A DNA stretch of 64,000 nucleotides, taken from contig NZ_CP071518.1 of the NCBI RefSeq assembly GCF_016613535.2, forward strand, positions 1,178,001 to 1,242,000, read 5' to 3'. This document shows, piece by piece, positions 46,535-58,221 of the stretch. How positions within the stretch are numbered: position 1 is the stretch's first letter; each line of letters opens with the position of its first letter. The notes under the pieces were generated by a model, which saw only the letters and a program-made list of their open reading frames with translations, was not told where the DNA came from and did not search any database. This DNA is from Lysobacter solisilvae. Lineage in GTDB: Bacteria > Pseudomonadota > Gammaproteobacteria > Xanthomonadales > Xanthomonadaceae. Position numbers and translations under genes: made by a program.

Positions 46535-48346
46535 TTACTTCTTCGCTGCCTTGCCGCTTCCCTTGCGCGCGGAAACGAATTCGTCGCGCACGGCCTTGGC
46601 CAGCAGGTCCGGCGGCAGCATGCCCTGGTCGAGCAGGAAGTCGTTGAAGGCCTTGCGGTCGAACTGGTCGCCCAGGGCCAGTTCGGTTTCCGCACGCAGC
46701 TGCATGATCCGCGAGTAGCCGTAGAAGTAGCTGCCGGCCTGGCCGGGTGAACGCACCGAATAGCGGTCCACTTCCTGCCGCGCCATCGCCTTCGACAGGC
46801 CCACCTCGTCGGTGAGCACGGTGAAGGCCGTATCGCGGTCGGTCAGGCCCAGGTTGATCATCGGGTCGAGCATCGCGCGCGCGGCGCGCAGCAGGCGGAA
46901 CTGCAGCGCGAACAGCTGCCCTTCCAGCGGCTCGTACGGCACCATCTCGGCCTCCGCGTACAGCGCCCAGCCTTCCACGTTGACCGAGTTGAACGCGTAC
47001 AGCGTGCGCGCCAGCGAAACGCCCCGCTCGACCATCGCGGTGAACTGCAGCTCATGGCCCGGACGGCCCTCGTGCGCGGTCAGCGTCCACGCGACGCCCG
47101 GGAAGTTGAAGTCGTCGTAGCCGCCGTCGGCGCCGGCGTTCGGGTTGCCCACCGGCAGGATGAAGGTGCCCTGCTGGCCGGTGTTGCCCACCAGCGGCGC
47201 CGGACGGAAATTGGGCGCCGGCTGCGCCGCGCTCTCGGCTTCGGAACTCAGGCGCATCTGCATCGGGCGCTGGGGCAGCGACACGACAGCGTGCTGCGCG
47301 ATCAGGCGGTCCAGCTCCGGCATGACCACGTTGCGGTAGTGGGGCTCGATCTGGTCGTTGCGGAACTGCGGCTGCTTGAGCTCGCGGATCACGCCGATGT
47401 AGTCGGTCGACTTCAGGCCTTTTTCCTTGGCTACCAGCGGCGCCAGCTGCTGCATGGCGTTGCGGGTCTCCATGAATTCCAGCTGCGCGCGCTCGATCAG
47501 CGTGCGCGGCGCGATGTCGATGCCGAAGCCCTTGAGCTGCAGCGCGTACAGTTCGTCGGGCAGCTGGTAGGTGGTGCGCGAGGTGGGCAGCACCGTGGCC
47601 TTCGACCACGCGGCGTAGTCGGTGAGCTGCTTGTCGAGCGCGTCCAGCGCGGCGCCGGCCTCGCCGTCGAGCTTGTACTTGGCGAACAGCTCGCGGATGC
47701 CCTTGAGGTAGGTCGGCAGGTTGTCGAGCGACTGCTGCACTTCGATCTGCGTGGGCTGCACCAGGCCCGGCTGCTTGCGCTCGTCGTAGCGTTCGCGCGC
47801 GAGCGTGGCCAGCGGCGTGCTGCCCGGCGCCAGCCCGGCGTAGCGTTGCAGGCGCACCACGGCCTGGGCGCGGCGCTCGGCCGGCGTCTGGTCCGACAGC
47901 AGCGCCTGGATGCCCTGGAACACCGTCTGCCCGGCGTCGAGCCACGGGCGGGTGAGGCGCTCGTTGGTTTCGCTGGCCTCGATCGCGTCGTCGGCGGCCT
48001 GCAGCAGGATCGCGATGTCCTGCTTCACGTTCGGATCGCGCTCGCTCGCCGCCTTGGCCTGGATCGCGGCCTTGGCCTTGGCCGTGGCGTCGCGGAAGCG
48101 CCTGGCGTAGTCGGCGCGGTAGTCGAACACCTGGTCGTCGAAGCCCGGCACGCCGAAGAACGAGACCTGCTCCGGCTGGAACGGCGCCTGCGCCGCGATC
48201 AGCATCTGGGTGTATTCGTTGCTGCGCGCAACCCACGCCGGCGCGGCGGGCGCGGTCTTGTGGGCAGCGGGTGCGGCGTCCTGTGCGAAGGCAGCGGCAG
48301 GCGCGAGCAGCGCCAGGGCGACGGCGAGGGTAAGCGGCTTGAGCAT
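46535..48346 (-). CDS. Exported DUF885 family protein
   Basis: This 603-residue protein has a signal peptide (MLKPLTLAVALALLAPAAAFA). The DUF885 landmarks include NPNAGADGGYDDFNFPG and the metalloprotease-like TAHEGRPGHELQF (H-E-x-x-x-x-H spacing), followed by EGWALYAEAEM. Members are predicted zinc-dependent peptidases of the periplasm, although few have been tested. I chose ATG 48346 for the signal peptide; upstream in-frame codons are filler. It ends in a lysine-rich tail. Confidence 0.87.
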   Translation of the reverse strand: MLKPLTLAVALALLAPAAAFAQDAAPAAHKTAPAAPAWVARSNEYTQMLIAAQAPFQPEQVSFFGVPGFDDQVFDYRADYARRFRDATAKAKAAIQAKAASERDPNVKQDIAILLQAADDAIEASETNERLTRPWLDAGQTVFQGIQALLSDQTPAERRAQAVVRLQRYAGLAPGSTPLATLARERYDERKQPGLVQPTQIEVQQSLDNLPTYLKGIRELFAKYKLDGEAGAALDALDKQLTDYAAWSKATVLPTSRTTYQLPDELYALQLKGFGIDIAPRTLIERAQLEFMETRNAMQQLAPLVAKEKGLKSTDYIGVIRELKQPQFRNDQIEPHYRNVVMPELDRLIAQHAVVSLPQRPMQMRLSSEAESAAQPAPNFRPAPLVGNTGQQGTFILPVGNPNAGADGGYDDFNFPGVAWTLTAHEGRPGHELQFTAMVERGVSLARTLYAFNSVNVEGWALYAEAEMVPYEPLEGQLFALQFRLLRAARAMLDPMINLGLTDRDTAFTVLTDEVGLSKAMARQEVDRYSVRSPGQAGSYFYGYSRIMQLRAETELALGDQFDRKAFNDFLLDQGMLPPDLLAKAVRDEFVSARKGSGKAAKK

Positions 48347-48556
48347 GGCTGGGCACCTGGAGAGAGTCCCGGGAGCATGGCCGGGATCGCGGCTGATGGG
48401 AAACGGTCGAAGGTCACGGGTGCGGCGTCCGCCCGGGCCCCCCTTCGATGCGGAGACGGGGTGGCCCACAGCGGTCCAGGGCCATGGTCCGGCAAGCGCG
48501 GCCGGAGGGCGCGCGCGGTACCGCTGTCCGGCACGCCACCGGTCGCGGCAGTGCGC

Positions 48557-51154
48557 CTAGCCCTCGGCCGCCTGCAGCGGCTGTCCCAGGAACAGCCGCC
48601 GGTCGAAATCCTCGGCCGACATCGGCTTGCCCAGCAGGTAGCCCTGCAGCACGTCGCAGCGCAGCAGGCGCAGCAGCTTGGCCTGCTCGTGCTCCTCCAC
48701 GCCCTCGGCCACGACCTTGAGCGACAGCGAATGGGCCAGGCCGATGATGTTGGTCACCAGCGCCAGCGTCTCCGGGCTCTCGGTGATCAGCGCGATGAAC
48801 GAGCGGTCGATCTTGATCTCGTCCGACGGCAGCCGCGCCAGGTAGTTGAGCGAGGAGTAGCCGGTGCCGAAATCGTCGATCGACACCCGGCAGCCCAGGT
48901 CGCGCAGCGCATCGAGCACATGCATGCTGTGCTCGATGTCGTCGACCAGCACGCTCTCGGTGATCTCCACGTCCAGCGGTTGATCCATCGCATGCGGCTG
49001 CAGCAATGCGCGGCAGTCGTCGAGGAAGCTGGTGCTGCGCAGCTCCTGGGCCGAGACGTTCACCGCGATGCGGAACCCGGGATGCCGTTCGCGCCACGCC
49101 AGGGCGGTGCGCAGCGCCTGCGCCATCGCCCAGCGGCCGGCGTGGACGATCAGGCCGCTGTCTTCCAGCACCTGCATGAATTCGCCCGGCGACACCAGGC
49201 CGCGCGTGGGGTGCCGCCAGCGCAGCAGGGCCTCGGCACCGATCAGCGACTGGCTGGCGGCGCTGAACTTGGGCTGGTAGTGCAGCTCGAACTCCTCCGC
49301 CTCGACCGCCGCCCGCAGTTCGTGTTCCAGCCGCAGCCGGCGAGCCGCGCGGCCGCGCAACTCGTCGTTGAAGGCGTACACCCGCTGGCGCCGGCGCTTG
49401 GCTTCGATCAGCGCCGCGGCGGCGTTGTGCTCGAGCACCTCGGGATCGTCGGCCAGGCCCGCGGCCAGTGCGTGGCCGGCGCGCAGCGAAATGCGGATCT
49501 CCTCGCCGCCGATCTGGAAGGCCTCGTGGTGGATGTCCTGCAGCAGGCGTTCCACGCGCTCGCCTTCGGCCTCGGCCGGACCGGCGGCGGGGTAGGCGAT
49601 GGCGAACGCGCCGGCCTCCAGGTGCGCGACCAGGCCCGCCTCGCCGATGCGGTCGTACAGGCGCTGGCCGACCTGCCGCAGCAGTGCGTCGCCGAATGCG
49701 CGGCCGCGTGATTCGTTGACGGCCGCCAGGTCGATGTCGGCCAGCACGAACACCGTCGGTCCCTGGCGCAGCCGCGCCCGCAGCCGTGCCTGGAACGCGG
49801 CGCGGTTGGGCAGGCCGCTCACGGGGTTGTGGTAGGCCAGGTACGCCAGCTGCTCGCTCTTGGCGATGAATTCGACCGCGAAGTCGATCTCGTCCACCAG
49901 GCGCTCGAACAGCGCGGCTTCCTCGGGACCGAAGGTCTGCGGCTCCGCCGCGTAAAGCCCGAGCGCGCCCCATGCCGGGCGCCCGATCGGCAACACCGCC
50001 ATCGCGCCGATGCCGGATTCGCGCAACGGCTCCCGGGCCCAGTCGGGCACGACGCGATCGCGCGCCACGTTCGACACGATCGTGGCCCGTGTTTCGTCCA
50101 GCGCGCGCCGCGACGGGCCGCGCAAGGCCGGATCGGGTTCGCGCTGGGTGGCATGGCCGACCGTGGAGGTCGTTTCCAGTGCGGCCGCATCGCCGGCGCC
50201 GGCGACCATCATCAGGTGGCCCTGCGAATCCACCTCGCGGATGCATGCGGCCAGGAATCCGCCCTGTTCCACGGCCACCCGGCAGGCGGCATCGAGCACG
50301 CCCTGGCGGGTGCCGGCCCGCAGCACGGCGTTACCCAGCGCGCTGAGCACCGCATGCAGCCGCGCCAGGTGCCGGATCCGGCTTTCCTGCGCCAGGTAGG
50401 CGGTGATGTCGCGATTGATGCCGCGGAAGCCCAGCAGTTCGCCATCCGCGCCGTAGCGCGGGCCGCCGGTGCTTTCCAGCACGCGGTAGCCGCCGTCGGC
50501 ATGGCGGAACCGCAGGCGCAGGCCCTGCCAGGGCGCCTCCCCTGGCTGGTACGCCTCGCCGGTGCCGTCCTCGAACAGCAGCGAGGTGCAGCTGCGGCCC
50601 AGCATCTGCTCGGGCGTGAAGCCCAGGATCGGCTGCACCGCGGGATTGCTGTAGCTGACGTGGCGGCTGGCATCCATTTCCCAGATCCAGTCCTCGCTCG
50701 ATTCCACGATGCTGCGGAAGCGCTCCTCGCTTTCGCGCAGCGCGCCTTCCATGCGTTCCCGGCTACGTCGTTCCTCGGCGCTGCGCAGCGCACGCTCGAC
50801 CGCGGGCGGCAACCGGCGCAGGTTGTCCTTGAGCACGTAGTCGTCGGCGCCCAGCCGCAGCGCCTCGATGGCGACGTCCTCGCCGATCGTGTTGGAGACG
50901 AAGACGAAGGGCACCCGCGGCGCCAGTTCGCTGGCCAGCGCCAGCGCATGGTGGCCGCTGAACCCGGGCATGGTGAAGTCGCTGAGGATCACGTGCGGCA
51001 GGAACGAATCGAGCGCGCTGCGCAGCTGCGGCTCGTCGGCGACGCGCCGGTGTTCGATGGGAATGCCCATCCGGGCCAGCGAATGCAGTACCAGGTCGGC
51101 GTCGGCGCGCGAGTCCTCCACCAGCAATACACGAAGGGGCGAGGGGATCTTCAT
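48557..51154 (-). CDS. Receiver-PAS-GAF-degenerate GGDEF-EAL protein (c-di-GMP phosphodiesterase)
   Basis: This 865-residue signalling protein has a receiver domain (residues ~8-125, phosphoacceptor in ILSDFTMPGFSG), a PAS domain (~145-260) and a GAF-like region (~290-430). A GGDEF domain (~440-590) follows, whose motif is replaced by EAGAF, and an EAL domain (~605-855) closes the protein. The EAL keeps the catalytic set: EALLRW, NVSAQEL, EITESV, IDDFGTGYSS, IKIDRSFI, VVAEGVE and QGYLLGKP. It should therefore hydrolyse c-di-GMP but not make it. ATG 51154 overlaps the stop of the receiver gene (ATGA). It is the output end of the kinase-receiver-EAL operon. Confidence 0.92.
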   Translation of the reverse strand: MKIPSPLRVLLVEDSRADADLVLHSLARMGIPIEHRRVADEPQLRSALDSFLPHVILSDFTMPGFSGHHALALASELAPRVPFVFVSNTIGEDVAIEALRLGADDYVLKDNLRRLPPAVERALRSAEERRSRERMEGALRESEERFRSIVESSEDWIWEMDASRHVSYSNPAVQPILGFTPEQMLGRSCTSLLFEDGTGEAYQPGEAPWQGLRLRFRHADGGYRVLESTGGPRYGADGELLGFRGINRDITAYLAQESRIRHLARLHAVLSALGNAVLRAGTRQGVLDAACRVAVEQGGFLAACIREVDSQGHLMMVAGAGDAAALETTSTVGHATQREPDPALRGPSRRALDETRATIVSNVARDRVVPDWAREPLRESGIGAMAVLPIGRPAWGALGLYAAEPQTFGPEEAALFERLVDEIDFAVEFIAKSEQLAYLAYHNPVSGLPNRAAFQARLRARLRQGPTVFVLADIDLAAVNESRGRAFGDALLRQVGQRLYDRIGEAGLVAHLEAGAFAIAYPAAGPAEAEGERVERLLQDIHHEAFQIGGEEIRISLRAGHALAAGLADDPEVLEHNAAAALIEAKRRRQRVYAFNDELRGRAARRLRLEHELRAAVEAEEFELHYQPKFSAASQSLIGAEALLRWRHPTRGLVSPGEFMQVLEDSGLIVHAGRWAMAQALRTALAWRERHPGFRIAVNVSAQELRSTSFLDDCRALLQPHAMDQPLDVEITESVLVDDIEHSMHVLDALRDLGCRVSIDDFGTGYSSLNYLARLPSDEIKIDRSFIALITESPETLALVTNIIGLAHSLSLKVVAEGVEEHEQAKLLRLLRCDVLQGYLLGKPMSAEDFDRRLFLGQPLQAAEG

Positions 51155-51597
51155 GTCCGCATCGGGGTCTGGTTGGCGATCACCCAGTACATCCCCACCT
51201 GCGAGATGCGTTCGGCGAAGTCGCCGAAGTCGACCGGCTTGACCACGTAGCTGTTCACGCCCAGGCCGTAACTGGCCAGCAGGTCGCCCTCTTCCCGGGA
51301 GGAGGTCATCATCACCACCGGGATGGCGCGGGTGTCGGGGTCGGCCTTCATCACCTCCAGCAACTGCAGCCCGTCCATGCGCGGCATCTTCAGGTCCAGC
51401 AGGACCAGCTTCGGGTGTCCGTTGCGCCGCTGCGCGTACTGGTTGCGGCAATGCAGCCAGTCCAGCGCCTCCGCGCCATCGCGCACCCACTCCACGCTGT
51501 TGGCGATGCCGCGCCGCTTGAGCGTGCGCAGCGTCATCTCGGCGTCGGCGGCGGAATCCTCCACCAGGAGCACTTCAACCTGCTGGTAGCCGTTCAT
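51151..51597 (-). CDS. Single-domain response regulator (Rcp1-like)
   Basis: This 148-residue stand-alone receiver has the acidic pocket LLVEDSAADAEM (residues 10-21), phosphoacceptor D68 in VLLDLKMPRMDG, the switch MMTSSREEGD, and the lysine in SYVVKPVDF. Short receivers of this type often shuttle phosphate from phytochrome- or PAS-type histidine kinases. It is made between the kinase and the EAL protein with four-base overlaps at both ends, which supports a relay to the EAL protein's own receiver. Confidence 0.92.
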   Translation of the reverse strand: MNGYQQVEVLLVEDSAADAEMTLRTLKRRGIANSVEWVRDGAEALDWLHCRNQYAQRRNGHPKLVLLDLKMPRMDGLQLLEVMKADPDTRAIPVVMMTSSREEGDLLASYGLGVNSYVVKPVDFGDFAERISQVGMYWVIANQTPMRT

Positions 51598-53864
51598 GCA
51601 GCCTCCCTGGGCGGGTGATCGGAGTGGACCTGGACGTGGCGGCCCTGCGCCTGCGGTTCGTGGGTGGGCAGTTCGATGGTGAACTGCGCGCCCTGGCCCG
51701 GCTGCGCACTGGCGGCCACCTGGCCCCGGTGCCGCGCGACGATGCGCTGCACGATGGCCAGGCCGACACCCGTCCCCTCGAACTCGTCCTGCGCATGCAG
51801 GCGCTGGAACACCCCGAACAGCTTGTCTGCGTAGCGCGGGTCGAAGCCGACGCCGTTGTCGCGGATGCGGTAGCGCACGTGCGTGCCGTCCACCTCGCCG
51901 TCGATCCGCACCAGTGCCCGGGCGCCCTGCGGGGCGCTGTACTTGACCGCGTTGGAGATCAGGTTGATCCACACCTGCCGCAGCAGCACCGGGTCGGCCT
52001 GCACCGGCGGCAGCGGCGCGACCTCGATGGTCGCCAGCGGATTGGGCGCGACCCCGGCGTCGGCGATGGCGTCGCGCACGACGGTGTTCATGTCGACGGC
52101 CACCAGGGTCAGCGCCTGCCGGCTCAGGCGCGAGAACGCGAGCAGGTCGTCGATCAGCGCGCCCATCCGGCGGGCGCTGGCCGCGATCTCGTCGATGTAG
52201 CGCTGGGCGGAGGCGTCGAGCTGGTGGCCGGCCTCCTCGCGCAGGATCTGCGCGTACCCGCTCATGTGGCGCAGCGGGGCGCGCAGGTCGTGGGAGACGC
52301 TGTAGCTGAAGCTTTCCAGCTCGCGGTTGGTCTGGCTGAGCTGCTCGGCCTGCTCGGTCAGTTCGCTGTTGAGCGCGCGGATCGCTTCCTGCGCGGCCTT
52401 GCGGCCGGTGATGTCGTGGATGAAGGCGTTGAAACTCAGCCGGGCATGGGTGCGCAGCGGCCACACCGTCAGTTCGATCGGGAACTCGCGCCCGCTGCGG
52501 TCCAGCGCGGTGATCTCGATGCGGCGGTTGAGCACCGGGCCGTGGCCGTCGCGCAGGTAGCGTTCGAGCCCGCGTATGTGCGCCTGGCGGAACTGCGCCG
52601 GCACCACCAGCTCGGCCAGGCTCTGGCCCACGGCCTCCTCCCGGCTCCAGCCCAGGATGCGCTCGGCCTGCGCGTTCCAGTCCTGGATCACGCCGGCCGT
52701 GTCGATGGCGATGAAGGCGTCCGAGGCCGTATCGATGATGGTGCGCAGGTGCTGCTCGTTCTGGCGCAGCAGGTCGTGCGCGCGCTCCTGCTCGGTGATG
52801 TCGTTGGCGATGCCGACGAAACCCACCAGTTCGCCGTCGGCGCCGTGCACGGCGCTGACCGCCAGCTGCACGCGCAGGCTGGAGCCGTCGCGCCGCACGT
52901 AGGTCCAGTGGCGGGTGTCCGTGCGGCCGTCGCGGGCGAGCGCGACGAAGGCCTCGAAGCCCGGCTCGACGATGCGGCCCAGTTCGGTGCTGAGCTGCGC
53001 GGCCCGGGCCTGCACTTCCACCGGGTCATGGAACAGGCCCGGCTGGTGACGGCCGATCACCTCGCCCGGGCTGTAGCCCAGGGTCTGCGAGGCCGTGCGG
53101 TTGAACACGGTGATCATGCCGGTGGTGTCGGTCGCGATCACCATCGTGCCGGCGCTGTCGAGTACTGCATGCTGCATCGCATCCGAGTGCGCCAGCGCCG
53201 CGCGCAGGCCGCGGCTTCGCCGGCGTTGCAGCCAAAGCGTGCCGGCGCCATGCAGCAGCAGCAGCGCCAGGGCGATCGCACCCAGGGTCAGCGCCTGGTT
53301 GAAACGGGCTTCGTCGGCGGCCGAATCGACGTCGATGGCCAGCAGGCGGGCCTGCTGCTGCCCGCGCAGGTCGGCCACCGCCTGTGCCGCGCGATGCGAG
53401 GTACCGGTGCCGTCGATGGTGAAGGCGTCGCGGGCCGCGGGCAGGCCCTGGGTGGCCGCGATGGTCGAAGTGCGGCGCATCTGCGCGTGACGTTCGCGTA
53501 GCAGTTGCTCGGCCCGCGCCAGCCTGGCGCGCTGCGCGGATTGCGTCAGCAGTGGGCGCAACTGGGTCGTGGCCCGCAGCGCCAGGGCGAAATCGGCTTC
53601 GCGTGCGACTTCCATGGCGGGCAGCCCCGCCACCAGGAAGCCGCGCTGGTCGGCTTCCATCCGCATCACCAGCATCTCCAGCTGCTGCGCCTGCTGGAGC
53701 GCGCGTGCAGTGAGGCCGGCGGCGGTACGCGCGGCCTCGGCGCGGCGCGCGGTGCGGTAGCCATGGACCGCCAGAGCGGCCACGGCGAACAGCGTCAGGC
53801 CAAAGCCGACGCTCCAGAGTCCCTGGCTGATGCGCCCCCGTTGAATCCTCACGGCATCCTGCAT
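51594..53864 (-). CDS. Membrane PAS histidine kinase with CHASE3-like sensor
   Basis: This 756-residue kinase has two membrane segments (residues ~14-36 and ~190-215) flanking a CHASE3-like helical sensor (QLEMLVMRMEADQRGFLVAG). Two or three PAS domains (~230-490), HisKA with the phosphorylated histidine in SYSVSHDLRAPLRH near residue 520, and HATPase motifs (NLISNAVKYS, DNGVGFD, GTGVGLAIV) follow. ATG 53864 has AAGGA upstream. It opens the three-gene operon with the receiver and the EAL protein. The signal is unknown. Confidence 0.92.
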   Translation of the reverse strand: MQDAVRIQRGRISQGLWSVGFGLTLFAVAALAVHGYRTARRAEAARTAAGLTARALQQAQQLEMLVMRMEADQRGFLVAGLPAMEVAREADFALALRATTQLRPLLTQSAQRARLARAEQLLRERHAQMRRTSTIAATQGLPAARDAFTIDGTGTSHRAAQAVADLRGQQQARLLAIDVDSAADEARFNQALTLGAIALALLLLHGAGTLWLQRRRSRGLRAALAHSDAMQHAVLDSAGTMVIATDTTGMITVFNRTASQTLGYSPGEVIGRHQPGLFHDPVEVQARAAQLSTELGRIVEPGFEAFVALARDGRTDTRHWTYVRRDGSSLRVQLAVSAVHGADGELVGFVGIANDITEQERAHDLLRQNEQHLRTIIDTASDAFIAIDTAGVIQDWNAQAERILGWSREEAVGQSLAELVVPAQFRQAHIRGLERYLRDGHGPVLNRRIEITALDRSGREFPIELTVWPLRTHARLSFNAFIHDITGRKAAQEAIRALNSELTEQAEQLSQTNRELESFSYSVSHDLRAPLRHMSGYAQILREEAGHQLDASAQRYIDEIAASARRMGALIDDLLAFSRLSRQALTLVAVDMNTVVRDAIADAGVAPNPLATIEVAPLPPVQADPVLLRQVWINLISNAVKYSAPQGARALVRIDGEVDGTHVRYRIRDNGVGFDPRYADKLFGVFQRLHAQDEFEGTGVGLAIVQRIVARHRGQVAASAQPGQGAQFTIELPTHEPQAQGRHVQVHSDHPPREAA

Positions 53865-54230
53865 CGTGTCCCTTCCTTGGGAGTCCACGGCATGCAATCC
53901 GGATCGCGGACAGCCTAGGCCGCCACGCGGGCCGGCGCCAGTGGCCGGCCCGGCCGGATATCGTCCGTCATGGCCAGCCATGGCGCCGGCACCGCGGCCC
54001 CGAAGAACCAAAGCAGCGGGCCGGCGCCACGGACCCTACGCGGCAGGCAGGCCGACCTGCGTGAAGGCGGGGCGGGCGGGCTGGACTGCATCCGGCGACC
54101 AGGTCCAGGTGCGATGGGTCGGTAGTCCACGCCGCCATCGGAATCGACCAATGGCTGGGGCCCGCCCGTCACCGGGTGCCGACGAGCCGCGTCGTCCTGG
54201 AACCCCGGGCTGGTTGGGGTCCTGGAGTTC
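53865..54230. other. Intergenic region upstream of the kinase operon
   Basis: This stretch separates the kinase start from the second repeat array. I see no gene, no convincing promoter and no terminator in it. Open frames crossing it are arginine/proline-rich and unsupported. Confidence 0.4.
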
Positions 54231-54490
54231 GACTTTCAGTCCCTCCGGCGGCGCGCGAAGTCCCGGCGCCGGGACAATCACGCGGGCCGGGTGGGACTTT
54301 TTGCGGCGCGAACGGGGTCAGGTCGTCCCGGTGCCGCGACTTCCAGTGCCGAGCGCGCCGCGAAAAGTCCCGTCGTCCCCGCTTCAAGTGCAGCGTTCGC
54401 GGCAGTGCAGTCCCGGCGCCGGCACCAAATGTCGCGCGCGCGGGACTTCGAGGTGGCGCCGGCGGGACTGGAAGTCGAACCGCCGGGGGT
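54231..54490. repeat. Degenerate ~21-22 bp repeat array
   Basis: Short motifs GGGACTT / AAGTCCC and GGCGCCGG recur at multiples of about 21-22 bp from 54231 to 54490 (for example GAC(T)TT at 54231, 54295, 54338, 54444 and 54466; AGTCC at 54259, 54366 and 54409). The units are less regular than in the array at 24.1 kb and differ in sequence from it. As there, the frames are open on both strands with Arg/Ser-rich heptad-like translations. It lies directly behind the S9 peptidase gene. Confidence 0.6.
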
Positions 54491-54596
54491 GCATGAGCGC
54501 GGGCGTTGGTCTTCCCGGTCTCCGCTACGTGCCCGTCCGTGACCGGGCGGCCGCGCGGCCGGGACGATCACCGGCGCGCGCAGGCCGGGGTCGGGG

Positions 54597-56960
<2,364 letters not shown>

Positions 56961-56987
56961 TCATGTTCAGCCCAGGAGGCGCGCCCC

Positions 56988-58064
56988 ATGCAGTGGATGA
57001 TCTATGGCGCCAACGGCTATACCGGCCGACTCATCGCGGCCGAGGCGGTGCGCCGCGGGTGGACGCCGATGCTGGCGGGCCGCAACGAGGCGGCGCTGCG
57101 CGAAATGGGCGAGGCCCTGGGCCTGCGCTGGCGCCAGTTCGGCCTGGAGCACGAGAGCGGCGTGCGCGAAGGCCTGCGCGACATCGGCCTGGTGCTGCAC
57201 TGTGCGGGACCATTCTCGGCCACCAGTGCGCCGATGCTCGAAGGCTGCCTGGCCACCGGCACCCATTACCTGGACATCACCGGCGAGATCGACGTGTTCG
57301 CGCATTGCCATGCCCAGCATGGCCGCGCGCAGCAGGCCGGCGTGGTGGTGATGCCGGGCGCGGGCTTCGACGTCGTGCCCAGCGACTGCCTGGCCGCCCA
57401 GTTGTTCCGTGACTGCCCGCAGGCGACCTCGCTGGTGATCGGTTTCGAGGCGGGCGGCGGCTTCAGCCCCGGCACTGCCAAGACCAGCGTGGAAGGCCTG
57501 GGGCAGGGCGGGCGCGTGCGCGTGGGCGGCCAGATGCAGCGCGTGCCGCTGGCCTGGAAGACCCGCACCTTCGAACGCGACGGCGTGCGGCGCATGGCGA
57601 TGACCATCCCCTGGGGCGATGTCTACACCGCGTGGGTCAGCACCGGCATCCCCGATATCGAGGTGTATACGACGGCGCCACCGAAGGCGATCGCGCGCCT
57701 GCGACGGCTGCGCATGCTGGGCCCGCTGCTGCGCACGCAGTGGGTGCAGCGATGGCTCAAGGGACGCGTCGAGAGCAGCGTCAGCGGGCCGGACGAAAAC
57801 CTGCGTGCGCGGACGGAAAGCTACTTCTGGGGCGAGGTGCGCGGCGGCGGTCGCGCGCAGGTGCGGCGGATGGTGACGCCCAACGGCTATGACCTGACAG
57901 TGTCCGCGTCGCTGGGCATCGTCGACGCCTTCCTCACCCAGGACCCGCCACCGGGCGGCTACTACACGCCTTCGCAGCTGATGGGCGCCGATTACGTGCT
58001 GGAGCTGCCGGGCGTGCGAATCGACGGGCCGGTCGACGACAGCGCCGCCACCGCGGCGGAATGA
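56988..58064 (+). CDS. Saccharopine-dehydrogenase-like NAD(P)-binding oxidoreductase
   Basis: This 358-residue protein has the dinucleotide fold MIYGANGYTGRLIAAEAV at the start, CAGPFSATSAPMLEGCLATGTHYLDITGE near residues 75-105, and PGAGFDVVPSDCLAA near residue 120. It belongs to the saccharopine dehydrogenase-like family (trans-acting enoyl reductase type), whose substrates are mostly unknown. AGGAGG precedes ATG 56988. It is divergent from the S9 peptidase. Confidence 0.88.
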   Translation: MQWMIYGANGYTGRLIAAEAVRRGWTPMLAGRNEAALREMGEALGLRWRQFGLEHESGVREGLRDIGLVLHCAGPFSATSAPMLEGCLATGTHYLDITGEIDVFAHCHAQHGRAQQAGVVVMPGAGFDVVPSDCLAAQLFRDCPQATSLVIGFEAGGGFSPGTAKTSVEGLGQGGRVRVGGQMQRVPLAWKTRTFERDGVRRMAMTIPWGDVYTAWVSTGIPDIEVYTTAPPKAIARLRRLRMLGPLLRTQWVQRWLKGRVESSVSGPDENLRARTESYFWGEVRGGGRAQVRRMVTPNGYDLTVSASLGIVDAFLTQDPPPGGYYTPSQLMGADYVLELPGVRIDGPVDDSAATAAE

Positions 58065-58161
58065 CGCGCGCTGCAGGACGCGGAAGCAACGAGACGCTGT
58101 TCCTGCGGCTGCGGCTGCGGCTGCGGATCGGCGCTTCCCTGCGCATCCCCCGCGCGCGTGC

Positions 58162-58190
58162 TTGGCACGGTCACGCCCGCCCGCTACCCT
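58162..58190 (+). promoter_or_regulatory. Predicted sigma-70-type promoter of the YqhA-family gene
   Basis: TTGGCA at 58162-58167 and TACCCT at 58185-58190 are separated by 17 bp. The pair lies in the 157-bp gap before the gene at 58222, giving a leader of about 25 bases. Confidence 0.55.
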
Positions 58191-58221
58191 GCGGCGTCCG
58201 CACCCAGGCCCGACACCCCAC

